DNA of 64,000 nt from Candidatus Rokuibacteriota bacterium (GCA_003220225.1 QHRU01000057.1:1-64000); one strand, 5' to 3'; positions 34,953 to 44,579 are shown, counted from the first letter of the stretch. A program made the numbers and translations. Notes: generated by a model from the letters alone, not told the origin.

Positions 34953-35815
34953 TCGTGCCCCCCCTGGGGGTCTGCCAGGAGCCACTCGAGCGCCGCGAGA
35001 TCGATGCGCCCCATCTCGCCGAAGAAGCGCACGCGCGCCCGCGCGGGAGCCACGGCGCCGAGCAGCACCATCCAGTTCAGCAGCTCGTGCGAGCCCGTCG
35101 CGTGCAGCTCCTTCGCCGTCAGCGCGGTGAGGCTCGCGTGCTCGCCGCGCTCCATCCAGCCCACCACGCGCCGGTCGAACTCCGGGTCGGACTCTCCCAC
35201 CCGCGCCATCGACAGCTCGGGGAAGTGCGAGAGCCCGCCCGTCGCGATGACACCGACGTTCCACGGCCCGTTGGCGATCACGCGCGCGATGTGCTGGCCC
35301 GCCGCGAAGCAGCGCCGCGCGGAGGGCAGCGGCGCCACGAAGCAGTTGACCCAGAACGGGACGAGCGGCGGCATGGGACGCCCGCCGTGGAGCGCCGTCA
35401 GCGGCGAGAGGAACGCGTGGTCGAGCGGCGCCGACCAGGAGGCTGCGAAGTCGAAGCCGGCCTCCAGCCCCTCCTCGAGGATGCGATGGGCCAGCTCCTC
35501 GTGCACCGGGTAGCGCTCGGCGAGGCCGTCGAGCGCGCGATCGAACTCGATGGCGCCCTCCTGCGCCATGCGCGACACCGAGCGGCCGATGCGCACGCAC
35601 ATCGCCGGCACCGCGTCGAACGAGAAGACGTTGAGGTGATCGTCGGCGACGACGACGAGCGCGTCGGGCCGCCGCGCGGCCAGCTCGCGCCCCATGTCGC
35701 CCACGACGGCGATCAGCTCCTCCACCATCCGCTTGCCGTGCGGCCCCACGTTCTTCTCGTAGTAGGGCGGGTGGAGCACGTGCGACATCGCCGCCGCGTA
35801 GACGATCCGGCCCAT
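34949..35815 (-). CDS. Extradiol ring-cleavage dioxygenase, LigB family catalytic subunit
   Basis: A 288-residue protein of normal LigB length. Fe(II) ligands H12 (MSHVLHPP) and H60 (ADDHLNVFSF) are visible, a Glu ligand is expected near residue 240 (AKELHATGSHE), and the catalytic His lies in GLSHFPEL. It should open a catechol-type ring meta to the hydroxyls using O2, with the LigA-type partner encoded next. The aromatic substrate is unknown. Six bases from the alcohol dehydrogenase gene upstream. Confidence 0.92.
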   Translation of the reverse strand: MGRIVYAAAMSHVLHPPYYEKNVGPHGKRMVEELIAVVGDMGRELAARRPDALVVVADDHLNVFSFDAVPAMCVRIGRSVSRMAQEGAIEFDRALDGLAERYPVHEELAHRILEEGLEAGFDFAASWSAPLDHAFLSPLTALHGGRPMPPLVPFWVNCFVAPLPSARRCFAAGQHIARVIANGPWNVGVIATGGLSHFPELSMARVGESDPEFDRRVVGWMERGEHASLTALTAKELHATGSHELLNWMVLLGAVAPARARVRFFGEMGRIDLAALEWLLADPQGGHE

Positions 35816-35821
35816 GGCCCG

Positions 35822-36916
35822 CTAGAACACCACCACGCCGCGCGCGACCTGACCTCCGCGCAGGGCCGAGAAGCCCTCGTTGATCTCCTCGAGCTTGTAG
35901 GTGCGGCTCACCAGCTCGTCGACCTTGAGGTTGCCGGCGAGGTACTGATCGACGAGCCACGGGAAGTCGAGGTTCGGCCGCACGGAGCCGTACATCGTCC
36001 CTTTGATGCACTTCTCCTGGAGCGCCATCGTGTACGGCGTGATCGGCGCGCGCACGTTCATGGCCGCCATGCCGACGATGACCGCGGTGCCGCCGGGACG
36101 GACGGCGTCGAGGATCTGCAGCGTCGTCGCCTCGCCGCCGATCGCGTCGAAGGCGTAGTCCACGCCGCGCCCGCCGGTGAGGCCGCGCACGAACTCGACG
36201 GCATTGGTGCTGGACGCGTTCACCGTGTGGGTGGCGCCGAACTTCTTCGCGAACTCCAGCTTGTTGTCGAGCAGGTCCACGGCCACGATGGCGCCCGCGC
36301 CGGCGAGCCGCGCCCCCTGCACCACGTTGAGGCCGACGCCGCCGCAGCCGACGACCATCACCGAGGCGCCGGGCTCGACCTCCGCGCAGCGCGTGACGGC
36401 GCCGACGCCGGTCGGCACGCAGCAGCCCAGCAGCGCCGCCTGGGGCCACGGCATCTCCTTCTTGATCGGCACGAGCTGCTCGGCGGGGCAGACGACCTGC
36501 TCGGCGAACGTCCCGATGCGCGCCATCTGCTTGATCTCGTCGCCGTGGCGCTTCAGCCGGTGCGTGCCGTCGAACATCACCCAGCGCGGCGTGTCGTTGT
36601 GGCCGTCGCAGAGGATCGTGCGGCCGATCGAACAGTAGAGGCAGCGGCCGCAGTGCGGGCGGAACGAGAAGATGACGTGGTCGCCGGGCTTCACGTTGGT
36701 GACGCCGGGCGCGACGTCCTCGACGATGCCCGCCGCCTCGTGCCCCAGCACCATCGGCAGCGGCAGCGGCCAGTCGCCGTTCATGATGTGCCAGTCGCTG
36801 TGGCACACGCCGGCAGCCTTCACCTTCACGCGCGCCTCGCCGGCCTTCGGGCCCTGCTGCTCGACGTCGACCACCTCGAGCCCCGTGTTCGCCTTGTAGA
36901 GCACCGCCGCTTTCAT
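35822..36916 (-). CDS. Zinc-dependent alcohol dehydrogenase (class III-like MDR)
   Basis: A 364-residue protein with AAGGAGG 7 bases before ATG 36916. Catalytic zinc ligands: C38 ([10 protein letters not shown]), H-E in LGHEAAG, and C169-C170 region (GCCVPTG). Structural zinc: C-x2-C-x2-C-x7-C in [16 protein letters not shown]. Rossmann motif [10 protein letters not shown]. Here the catalytic Cys is encoded by TGC/TGT, unlike the UGA enzyme at 17885. It is the first gene of the LigAB/importer operon and may oxidise an aromatic alcohol before ring opening (inference). Confidence 0.94.
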   Translation of the reverse strand: MKAAVLYKANTGLEVVDVEQQGPKAGEARVKVKAAGVCHSDWHIMNGDWPLPLPMVLGHEAAGIVEDVAPGVTNVKPGDHVIFSFRPHCGRCLYCSIGRTILCDGHNDTPRWVMFDGTHRLKRHGDEIKQMARIGTFAEQVVCPAEQLVPIKKEMPWPQAALLGCCVPTGVGAVTRCAEVEPGASVMVVGCGGVGLNVVQGARLAGAGAIVAVDLLDNKLEFAKKFGATHTVNASSTNAVEFVRGLTGGRGVDYAFDAIGGEATTLQILDAVRPGGTAVIVGMAAMNVRAPITPYTMALQEKCIKGTMYGSVRPNLDFPWLVDQYLAGNLKVDELVSRTYKLEEINEGFSALRGGQVARGVVVF

Positions 36917-36974
36917 CGCTGACCTCCTTGGTGTCCCCAGTGTCCGACAACGCTACTCGCCCCGGCCGGCGCGG

Positions 36975-37880
36975 TCAACGAGGTTGCCTCGCGGCCAGCG
37001 CCATACCGAGCGCGACGCCCGCCATGCCGGCCACCTGCACCGCCTCCGGCACCTCGCCCAGCACCGCCACCCCGAGGAGAACGCCGCAGACGGGCACGAG
37101 CGGCATGAACAGCGCCGCCCGCGAGTCGCCGAGCACGCGGATCGCCCATGCGTACAGGGCGAGCGCGACGATCGCCACGCCCAGGCCCTGGAAGATCGCC
37201 TGGAACACCACCTCGCCGCGCGGCGCATCGAGCACGCGCGATCCGGCCAGCGCCGCGTAGATCGGCACGTACGGCAGCGCCAGCACCCACACCGCCGCCG
37301 TCGCCGGCAGCGGATCGATCCGCCAGTGACGCGCGCCCACCGTGAAGAGGGCGAACAGCACACCGGCCACGATGAACAACGCGTCGCCCAGCCACGCGTG
37401 ACCGCCGCGCGTGATTCCCGGCCAGCCGACCAGCGCCAGGCCGAGGACGATGAGGCCGAGGCCCGCCGTCCTCGCCGGCCATGGTCGCTCGCCGAACCAG
37501 AGCCACGCGAGCGCGGCGGTGACGACAGGCGTCACGCCCGTGATGACGACGGCACCCTGCGCGGCCGGCGCCACCACGAGCCCCGCGTACATGATCAGGG
37601 TGTACGGCGCGCCGGCGGCGATCGAGAGCACCACGAGCCGGCGCACGGCGACGGCGCCGGCAGGGCGATGACGGATGACGATGGGCAGGCTGAGCAGGCC
37701 GGCCGCCGTGAAGCGCAGCGCCGCGAGATCCCAGAGCGACAGCGTGCGCTGCATGCTCCAGCGCGAGAGCACGAACTGGCTCGCGTAGATCAACATGGCG
37801 AGCACCGCGGCGCCGACGGCCAGCGCGGTGCGCGCGCGAGATGGCGTGGGGCTCAGGCCTAGGCGGCCAGGCGGCGCCAC
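36975..37880 (-). CDS. EamA/DMT superfamily transporter
   Basis: A 301-residue protein with ten hydrophobic segments in two EamA repeats (about 20-148 and 158-298). The start is GTG 37880, overlapping the amidohydrolase stop by 22 bases; no Shine-Dalgarno is visible. Members export amino acids, nucleobases or metabolites; the substrate is not predictable. Cotranscribed with the amidohydrolase upstream. Confidence 0.9.
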   Translation of the reverse strand: MAPPGRLGLSPTPSRARTALAVGAAVLAMLIYASQFVLSRWSMQRTLSLWDLAALRFTAAGLLSLPIVIRHRPAGAVAVRRLVVLSIAAGAPYTLIMYAGLVVAPAAQGAVVITGVTPVVTAALAWLWFGERPWPARTAGLGLIVLGLALVGWPGITRGGHAWLGDALFIVAGVLFALFTVGARHWRIDPLPATAAVWVLALPYVPIYAALAGSRVLDAPRGEVVFQAIFQGLGVAIVALALYAWAIRVLGDSRAALFMPLVPVCGVLLGVAVLGEVPEAVQVAGMAGVALGMALAARQPR

Positions 37881-38989
37881 CAGACTTCGCCCGCGCGCAG
37901 CGTGAGCGCGGGCACGAAGCGGTGGCGCCCGGTGATGTGCTGGCCGTGCGCGTCCTCGTAGTCGAACGCGCCCTCCTCCAGCTCGAAGACGGCGACATCG
38001 GCGACGGCGCCGGGCTTCAGCGTGCCGAGCCGGCCTGCCCGCCCGATCGCCTTCGCGGGGTTCGCCGTCACCGCGCGCACGACGTCGGGCAGCGGCATGC
38101 CGAGGCTCAGGAATTTGCCCATCGTGGTCGGCAGGTCCTTGACGCAGCCGGCCGCGCCGCCGCTGGTGAGATCCGACGAGATCGTGTCGGGATAGAAGCC
38201 CTCGGCGAACGCCGCGCGCACGACCGGGAAGTTCACGTGCATCCGCCCGTGGGCCACGTCGAAGACGATGCCGCGCTCGCGCGCCGCACGGATCTCCTTG
38301 GAGACCTTGCCGTTGCCGTCGAGGATCCCGTGGCCGCGGCCGTGCAGGAAGTGGCTCACGATGTCGCCGGGACGCATCAGGGCCAGCAGCTCCGCGAGCG
38401 GCCGCGGCGGGTTCGTGCAGTGCAGCATCACGCGGCCGCCGATGGCGTCGGCGGCCCGCACGGCGCGCTTGAGCGGCTCCAGCCCCGCCTCGCCGACGAC
38501 CTCGATCTGGTTGCGTACCTTGATGCCGAGGATGAGGTCGGCGTGATCACGCGCGGCGCCGACGGCCGCGTCCACGTCGGCGTACGCGAGGTGGTTCAGC
38601 TCGCCGATCTTGAGGTACGTGAGCCCGATCGCGGAGATGTTGAGGAACGCGAACATCCGCACCCGCGAGCGCGACAGCACCCACTCGCGCATGCCCTCGA
38701 AATTGCCCGCGCCGGTGCTGCCGCCGTCCACCCACGTCGTCACGCCCGTCGAGCGCGCCACGTCGTCGGTGCGCGGGCCGAAGTCCGCCGCGCCCGCGAA
38801 GCAGTGCGCGTGCAAGTCGATGAGCCCGGGCAGGACCAGCCGCCCGGTGACGTCGAGCACGGTGTCGCCCTCGGGGGCGAGCCCCGCACGCACCTCGGTG
38901 ACGAGGCCGTCGCGCACGCGCACGTCGAGCGCGCCGGCGAGCCCGGCGCCCGGATCCACGACCTGTCCGCCCCGCAGCAGCACTCCCAT
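37859..38989 (-). CDS. Amidohydrolase/deacetylase family metallohydrolase
   Basis: A 376-residue amidohydrolase. GGAGG lies just upstream of ATG 38989 (MGVLLRGGQVVDPG). Metal ligands: the HxH pair in LIDLHAHC (about 63-65), a Lys that may be carbamylated (LGIKVRNQ), His in VMLHCTNPP and HFLHGRG, and the barrel-end Asp in TISSDLTSGG. The pattern matches dihydroorotase-like and D-aminoacylase-like 'amidohydrolase/deacetylase' proteins that cleave N-acyl or cyclic amide bonds. Divergent from the P-loop gene, with a 49-bp gap. Confidence 0.9.
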   Translation of the reverse strand: MGVLLRGGQVVDPGAGLAGALDVRVRDGLVTEVRAGLAPEGDTVLDVTGRLVLPGLIDLHAHCFAGAADFGPRTDDVARSTGVTTWVDGGSTGAGNFEGMREWVLSRSRVRMFAFLNISAIGLTYLKIGELNHLAYADVDAAVGAARDHADLILGIKVRNQIEVVGEAGLEPLKRAVRAADAIGGRVMLHCTNPPRPLAELLALMRPGDIVSHFLHGRGHGILDGNGKVSKEIRAARERGIVFDVAHGRMHVNFPVVRAAFAEGFYPDTISSDLTSGGAAGCVKDLPTTMGKFLSLGMPLPDVVRAVTANPAKAIGRAGRLGTLKPGAVADVAVFELEEGAFDYEDAHGQHITGRHRFVPALTLRAGEVWWRRLAA

Positions 38990-39038
38990 CACACGCCTCC
39001 GCCCCTGGCCGGGAAAAGATCCCGTAAGATCGGGCGGC

Positions 39039-39905
39039 GTGAGCTTACCCGAAGGCGTCCTTCTGAGCGAGGGCTCGCCGCTGCTCGCCGCGCTGTCGGC
39101 CCTGGCGCGCGACGCGCGCTGCGTCTTCTTCGCCGGCCTGCCCGGCACCGGCAAGAGCCTCCTGATCCACCAGCTCGCGCACCTCGCTCACGCCCGCGGG
39201 CGGCGCATCCGCCTGCTCCAGTGGGACGTCGCGCGTCCGGCGTTCGAGGCCAGCGCGGCGGGACGTCGCTACCCGCAAGAGGCCGGCGTGACGCACGGTC
39301 TCATCCGGGTCGCCGTCGGCGGCTGGGCGCGGCCCGCGCTCGCACGCTGGCACGTCGCGCAGCCGGCCTCCGACCTGCTCATTGGCGAGACGCCGTTCGT
39401 CGGCCACCGCCTGATCGAGCTGGCTCGCCCGATCGACGACGCGGCCGAGCCCCTGCTCGCCTCGCCGGCGACGCGCTTCGTGATCCCGGTGCCCTCGCCC
39501 TCGCTGCGCCGGCACCTCGAGGCGGAGCGCGCGCGCCGTGCCAGCGCACCCGTGCACGCGCGCGAGCGCGAGGACGCGCCGCCCGACGTCCTGCGCGGCG
39601 TGTGGCGCGAGCTCGTCGGAGTCGCGCGCGCGCTGGGGATCTCGGACGCCGCCGACGACGCCGCGTACGATCCGGCGATCTACCGGTCGCTCTACGAGCG
39701 GCTGCTCACGCATCGCCACGCGCAGGCGCTGGCCATCGACGAGCGGCTGCCCGCGGGGGGCGTGTCCGCCTACGAGTTCCGGATTCCGACCGCCGACCTG
39801 GTGCCGAGCGACGCTGACGTCGCGCGCTTCATCGCGGAAGCCGAGAAACGCTACCCCGACCCGACGGCGCTCGGCCGCGAGATCGAAGGCTGGTTCGCTC
39901 TCTGA
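39039..39905 (+). CDS. P-loop NTPase of unknown function
   Basis: A 288-residue cytoplasmic protein from GTG 39039. Walker A GLPGTGKS at residues 33-40, followed by LLIHQLAHLAHARGRRIRLLQWDVARPAFE, a kinase-like strand with a possible Asp (about 64). A Walker B-like LLIGETPFVGHRLIEL occurs at about 117-132. The C-terminal half lacks a known domain. It looks like a small-molecule or sugar kinase/GTPase-like fold, but I do not recognise the family. Followed after 23 bases by a PhyH gene. Confidence 0.8.
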   Translation: MSLPEGVLLSEGSPLLAALSALARDARCVFFAGLPGTGKSLLIHQLAHLAHARGRRIRLLQWDVARPAFEASAAGRRYPQEAGVTHGLIRVAVGGWARPALARWHVAQPASDLLIGETPFVGHRLIELARPIDDAAEPLLASPATRFVIPVPSPSLRRHLEAERARRASAPVHAREREDAPPDVLRGVWRELVGVARALGISDAADDAAYDPAIYRSLYERLLTHRHAQALAIDERLPAGGVSAYEFRIPTADLVPSDADVARFIAEAEKRYPDPTALGREIEGWFAL

Positions 39906-39928
39906 TAGTCTGGGCCCGGAGGACGGCC

Positions 39929-40804
39929 ATGACGACGACTGCCCAGCGGTACCTGACGGACGAGCAGATCGCGAGCTACCACCGCGACGGCTACCTCGCC
40001 ATACCGCGGCTCATCGACGCGGAGCGCGTCGACGCGCTGCGCCGGGTGACCGACGCCTTCGTCGAGCGCTCCCGTGGCGTGACCCGGAGCGACGGCGTCT
40101 TCGACCTCGACCCGCGTCACACCCCGGCCGCGCCGGTCCTCAGGCGCATCAAGAATCCGGCCGATCACGATCCGCTCTACGCGTGGCTGGCGGAGGAGTC
40201 GCCCATCGTCGACGTCGTCGCCGAGCTGATCGGGCCGGCGCTGCGCTTTCACCACAGCAAGCTGAACCTCAAGGGCAGCCACGTCGGCGCGCCGGTCGAG
40301 GTCCACCAGGACGCGGCGTTCTACCCGCACAGCAACGACGACGTGCTGGCGGTGGGGCTGCTGCTCGACGACGCGACGGCGGAGAACGGGGCGATGGCGG
40401 TGCTGCCGGGCAGCCACCGCGGGCCGATCCACACCCACTTCGACCCGCAGGGACGCTTCGTGGGCTGCCTGCGCCCCGAGGACATCGCGCGCCTGGATCG
40501 AAGCCGGGCGGCGCTGCTCGCGCTGCCGGCCGGCAGCATCCACATCCACCACTACCGGCTCGTACACTGGTCGGCGCCCAACACGTCACCCGGCGACCGG
40601 CGCCTGCTCATCAACGCCTACGCGGCCGCCGACGCGGTGCCCCTGGCGGCGGACCCGACGGGCTCACCGCGCTACGGGCGCCTCGTGCGGGGCACGTACC
40701 CGGCCGTCGCGCGGCGGACCGCCGGCGACATGCCGATGCCGCCGGACTTCAGCCGAGGCTACACGTCGATCTACGAGCTCCAGAACGACGCCGTCAGCCC
40801 TTGA
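39929..40804 (+). CDS. Phytanoyl-CoA dioxygenase (PhyH) family Fe(II)/2-oxoglutarate oxygenase
   Basis: A 291-residue protein with GGAGG 7 bases before ATG 39929. The iron-binding H-x-D is H126/D128 (VEVHQDAAFY). The distal His lies in the IHIHHYRLVHWS region, with the 2-oxoglutarate Arg after it. The family hydroxylates unactivated carbons of small molecules, including some oxidative dealkylations. The substrate is unknown. The last 11 bases overlap the convergent permease gene. Confidence 0.93.
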   Translation: MTTTAQRYLTDEQIASYHRDGYLAIPRLIDAERVDALRRVTDAFVERSRGVTRSDGVFDLDPRHTPAAPVLRRIKNPADHDPLYAWLAEESPIVDVVAELIGPALRFHHSKLNLKGSHVGAPVEVHQDAAFYPHSNDDVLAVGLLLDDATAENGAMAVLPGSHRGPIHTHFDPQGRFVGCLRPEDIARLDRSRAALLALPAGSIHIHHYRLVHWSAPNTSPGDRRLLINAYAAADAVPLAADPTGSPRYGRLVRGTYPAVARRTAGDMPMPPDFSRGYTSIYELQNDAVSP

Positions 40805-41612
40805 CCGATCCGGCCGCCAGGCCCTCCACCATCCACCGGTGGATGAACATGTAGAGCGCGACCACGGGCAGCGTGGTGATGACGGAGGCGGCCATGAGCT
40901 GACCCCACGAGAACACGTCGCCGTAGATCAGGAGGTTGAGCCCCACCGGCACCGTGATCACCGTCTCGTCCTGGATGAAGATCAGCGCGTAGAGGAACTC
41001 GTTCCAGGACAGCGTGAAGGCGAAGATCGCGGAGGCCACGATGCCCGGCGCCGCCAGCGGCAGCAGCACGCGCGTCAGCGCCGCCGCGCGCGTGGCGCCG
41101 TCCACGAACGCGGCTTCCTCGAGCTCGCGCGGCAGGGCCTTGAAGAAGCCGATCAGCAACCACGTGCAGAACGGGACGGTGAAGGTCGGGTACGACAGCA
41201 CGAGCGCGGCGAGGCTGTTGGTCGCGCCCAGCTCGGCGAGCACGCGATAGAGCGGGATGAAGAGCAGCGCCGGCGGCACGAGATAGAGGACCAGGATCAG
41301 GCTCGCGAACCCCTCGCGCCCGGGGAACCGCAGCCGCGCGACGGCGTAGCCGGCCAGGCTGGCGACGATCGTCGTGACGAGGGTCACCAGCACCGCGGTC
41401 ACCAGGCTGTTGCGCAGCCACAGCGGAAAGCGCGTGGCCGTCCACAGTACCGTGTAGTTGTCCCAGGTGAAGGGCTTTGGCACGTAGATGCTCGTGGCGA
41501 ACTGGATCTGCTCGTAGGTCTTGAACGACATGCTGGCGATCCACCAGAACGGCACGAGCACGATCAGGAGGAAGGCGCCGATGCCGGCGATGGTGAGAAC
41601 CCGCGCGCTCAT
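40794..41612 (-). CDS. Sugar-type ABC transporter permease, MalG/UgpE family
   Basis: A 272-residue membrane protein from ATG 41612, in ATGA overlap with the MalF-type gene. EAA loop RELEEAAFVDGATRAAALTRVLLP; six hydrophobic segments; C-terminal end RWMVEGLAAGSVKG, the common terminus of this group. Last gene of the importer operon 40794-43848. Confidence 0.93.
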   Translation of the reverse strand: MSARVLTIAGIGAFLLIVLVPFWWIASMSFKTYEQIQFATSIYVPKPFTWDNYTVLWTATRFPLWLRNSLVTAVLVTLVTTIVASLAGYAVARLRFPGREGFASLILVLYLVPPALLFIPLYRVLAELGATNSLAALVLSYPTFTVPFCTWLLIGFFKALPRELEEAAFVDGATRAAALTRVLLPLAAPGIVASAIFAFTLSWNEFLYALIFIQDETVITVPVGLNLLIYGDVFSWGQLMAASVITTLPVVALYMFIHRWMVEGLAAGSVKG

Positions 41613-42499
41613 TCCCGCTCCCGCAAGAGATACCGGCTGACCAGCGCGATGGCCACGATCAGCACGGGCACCAGGAAGATCGAGACGGTCACCCCGCGCC
41701 CCCAGCGCAGCTGGTTGAAGGCCACCTCGTACGAGTAGGTCGCGAACACCTGCGTCGCCGTGCCGGGGCCGCCGCGCGTCATCACGTACACGATGTTGAA
41801 GTCGTTGATGGTGAGAATGAACGACAGGACGATCGTCACGATCAGCACGTGCTTGAGCCCCGGCAGCGTGACGTGCCGAAAACGGTGCCAGGCGCCGGCG
41901 CCGTCCACCGAGGCCGCGTCATACAGCTCGCGCGGAATCGCCTGCATCCCGGCCAGGTACGACACGCCGAAGAACGGAAACGCCCGCCACCAGTTGGCCA
42001 CGATCACCGCGGCCATGGCGCCGGCGGGCGTGGCCATGAAGGCGATGGGCCGGCGCATGAGCCCCGCGTCGAGCAGCACGCTGTTGAAGAAGCCGCGCCC
42101 CGGGAAGGCGTCGAACATCCAGCGCCAGGTGAGCGCGATGATCACCGTGGAGGTGATCCACGGCAGCAGGAACAGGCCGCGGAAGAAGTTGCGTCCGCGC
42201 CAGACACCGTTGAGGACGAGCGCCATCGCGAGCCCCGTGAGCACCTTGAGGACGAGGGAGCCGGCGGTGAAGACGAGGGTGTTGCGGACGACCTCACGGA
42301 ACGTGTCGTCGTGCCACAAGTACTCGTAGTTCCGCAGGCCCACGAAGCGCTCCGGATAGCCGACGAGCTTGTCGGTCAGCGACAGCCAGATGGCCCGCGC
42401 GAACGGATACCCGATCAGGCCGATCACCAGCACGAGGAGCGGCAGCAGGAAGAGAAACGCCGCGCCCGTATCGCGACCAAGAGCGCGAGGCAGCCTCAC
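41609..42499 (-). CDS. Sugar-type ABC transporter permease, MalF/UgpA family
   Basis: A 296-residue protein from GTG 42499 (RLPRALGRDTGAAFLFLLP), overlapping the binding-protein stop as GTGA. Six segments, EAA loop RELYDAASVDGAGAWHRFRHVTLP, and the terminal VYVMTRGGPGTAT motif. Partner of 40794-41612. As with the other sugar-type importers here, no ATPase gene is next to it. Confidence 0.93.
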   Translation of the reverse strand: MRLPRALGRDTGAAFLFLLPLLVLVIGLIGYPFARAIWLSLTDKLVGYPERFVGLRNYEYLWHDDTFREVVRNTLVFTAGSLVLKVLTGLAMALVLNGVWRGRNFFRGLFLLPWITSTVIIALTWRWMFDAFPGRGFFNSVLLDAGLMRRPIAFMATPAGAMAAVIVANWWRAFPFFGVSYLAGMQAIPRELYDAASVDGAGAWHRFRHVTLPGLKHVLIVTIVLSFILTINDFNIVYVMTRGGPGTATQVFATYSYEVAFNQLRWGRGVTVSIFLVPVLIVAIALVSRYLLRERE

Positions 42500-43848
42500 G
42501 CGCCGAGCGTCGAGTAGATCTCCTTGATCTTCTTGTCCTCCCACTCGATCGCCTGATCCACCGACCACTTGTCGACGATGACCTTGGCGGGCGCGTCGGT
42601 GAGGACGTTGCTCGCCTGCACCTCGGCCGCCGCCGCCGTGATCGGCCCGGGCCAGCCGGTGGGCACGAACCACTCCACCGCGCGGCCGAACGTGCGGTAG
42701 TTGTCGTTCTTGCTGAAGTAGTCCTTCGAGGCCAGCCGCCCCTTGTCGAGCACCGGCGCGAACTGCCCGTAGGAGTCCTTCATCACGCCGAGCGTTTCCT
42801 CGGGCGACAGGAGATGGGCCACCAGGCTCATGGCCGCCTCCGGGTCCTTGCTGTTCTTGAAGATGCTGAAGCTCATCGCGATCGCCCACATGCGGCGCGC
42901 CTCGGGTCCGGCCGGATGCGGCAGGGCCAGGTGGTTGGCGAGCGCCTCCTCCTTCTTCTTGCGGTCCGCGGCGTCGGTGGCCTTGGCGACGGCGTTTTCC
43001 ATCGCGAAGGTGATGCTCGGCCCGTTGGAGGTCTGCGCGATGTTGTGCGCGATGAAGTTCTCGTTGTTGCCCGAGCCCGTCCACGTCAGGGTGTCGGCGG
43101 GCTGGATGCCTTCCTTGTAGATGTCCGTCGCCCACCGCATGACCTTCTGCATGGCGGGCGTCTTGAGCGAACGGTACTTGCCGTCCCTGGTGGCCCAGCC
43201 CGCACCGTACGAGTACATCAGGCTCTGCATGACGCCGTAGCCGTCGGCGGTGCGGTTCCACGACTGGCCCAGGCCGTAGAAGTTGTCCCTGGGCCGGTTG
43301 AGCGCGTGCGCGGCCTGCTTGGCCTCCTCGAACGTGGTCGGCAGCTTGACCTTCTTCTTCTCGAACTCGTCGCGCCACACGTACCAGAAGGGCGCCATGA
43401 TGTACCAGGGAATCGCCCAGGTCTTGCCGTCGACGATCGTCACCGGCGCCACGTTCGCGGGTGGCTTGCCCACCTGGCTCTCGACCTGCTTCGCGAAGCC
43501 GCTGAGGTCGAGCAGCTGGCCCATCCCGGCGAAGCGTGCCGGCGCGCTCGTCTCGAGCTGGCCGACGTCGGGCGTGTTCTTGTTCTCGATGGCCGCCACG
43601 TACTTCGTCTGCATGTCCTCGAACGTGAAGTACTCGACGGTGACGGTGCCGCCGTGCTTGGCCGCCCAGCGCTGCGCGCTCGCCTCGACGGCCTTGTTGG
43701 TGGGCTCGACGTAGGTCTTGAGGATCCAGAGCCTCAGGCTGGCGGCCTTCTTCTGGGCCGGCGCCTCGCGCGCGCCCAGCGCCAGCGCCGCGCCCGCCGT
43801 GCCCGCTCCGATCAGGAAACGACGCCGACTCACGCGCAGGTGTGCCAT
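42496..43848 (-). CDS. Extracellular solute-binding protein family 1, Tat-exported
   Basis: A 450-residue SBP_bac_1 protein. GGGAGGGG lies 4-5 bases before ATG 43848. The N-terminus MAHLRVSRRRFLIGAGTAGA is a twin-arginine signal. The mature protein starts near APAQKKAASLRLW. It has the family's MQTKYVAAIENKNTPDV and VQASNVLTDAPAKVI regions. It supplies a carbohydrate-type ligand to the permease pair downstream. The 221-bp region upstream (43849-44069) holds no supportable gene. Confidence 0.92.
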   Translation of the reverse strand: MAHLRVSRRRFLIGAGTAGAALALGAREAPAQKKAASLRLWILKTYVEPTNKAVEASAQRWAAKHGGTVTVEYFTFEDMQTKYVAAIENKNTPDVGQLETSAPARFAGMGQLLDLSGFAKQVESQVGKPPANVAPVTIVDGKTWAIPWYIMAPFWYVWRDEFEKKKVKLPTTFEEAKQAAHALNRPRDNFYGLGQSWNRTADGYGVMQSLMYSYGAGWATRDGKYRSLKTPAMQKVMRWATDIYKEGIQPADTLTWTGSGNNENFIAHNIAQTSNGPSITFAMENAVAKATDAADRKKKEEALANHLALPHPAGPEARRMWAIAMSFSIFKNSKDPEAAMSLVAHLLSPEETLGVMKDSYGQFAPVLDKGRLASKDYFSKNDNYRTFGRAVEWFVPTGWPGPITAAAAEVQASNVLTDAPAKVIVDKWSVDQAIEWEDKKIKEIYSTLGA

Positions 43849-44069
43849 GGGCCCCTCCCGTGTGCGCGCGAGTATCGGCGGCGCCCGCGGTGGTGTCAAC
43901 CGGGGCCCCGCGTCGGCTCAGATGTCGATCCTGGTCGGTCTGACGTCGAGTAATCTCCGGAGCATTTCCACCGAGATCGAAGACGATGTAAAGCTCAAAG
44001 ATCTCTACACATGGAACTGACGCCGTACGGGATGGATCGGCGTGATTCCGGATGGTTTGGTAGCAGCGG

Positions 44070-44579
44070 CTACTTCCTGAGCGCCTTCTTCGCCTCGGCG
44101 AGCGTGATCATCAACGTCATTGGATCGATCGGCGACGCGCTGAATCCATGACGCTCGTCGAAGCGCTTCGCGTCATCTGAAATCGCGTGCACGAGGATCG
44201 CTCGGATGCCGCCGAACTCAGCGGCCTGAAGCGTGCGAAGGATGGCGTCGCGGAGTAGTCCCTCGCCGATCCCGCGTCCTTGGTACTCGCGATCCACGGC
44301 GAGACGACCGAGGACCATCACTGGAACAGGGTCAGGCATGTTCCGCCGGACGCGGCCAGGCGCCGAGATCTGCTCCACGGCGCCCGCCGCAAGCGCATAA
44401 TAGCCGACAACGCGTCCAGCGGCGCCGATAACGAACGTCCGTGAGCCGCCGGCTTCTTCGTTGGGGAGAGCGCGGCGTTTCAGCCAGTCATCGAGAGGGG
44501 CAACTCCAGAGTCGAAAGCGCCGACATCGTGGTCCGGCGTGAGGCGTTCCGGGGGGCTGATCTCCCCGGCGCCGGTCAT
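44070..44579 (-). CDS. GNAT acetyltransferase, toxin-like (TacT/AtaT type)
   Basis: A 169-residue GNAT protein. Acetyl-CoA site in VDREYQGRGIGEGLLRDA (Q/R-x-x-G-x-G/A at about 96-103). The N-terminal pattern FDSGVAPLDDWLKRRAL is that of the GNAT toxins that acetylate aminoacyl-tRNA. It starts inside the stop of the DUF1778 gene (ATGA), the usual antitoxin-toxin order. Lower-GC flanks suggest acquisition. Confidence 0.9.
   Translation of the reverse strand: MTGAGEISPPERLTPDHDVGAFDSGVAPLDDWLKRRALPNEEAGGSRTFVIGAAGRVVGYYALAAGAVEQISAPGRVRRNMPDPVPVMVLGRLAVDREYQGRGIGEGLLRDAILRTLQAAEFGGIRAILVHAISDDAKRFDERHGFSASPIDPMTLMITLAEAKKALRK

Noticed and set aside
43922-44020. Short plus-strand frame of about 32 codons upstream of the toxin gene
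   Set aside because: No ribosome-binding site, no recognisable domain and too short to support in a noncoding gap.
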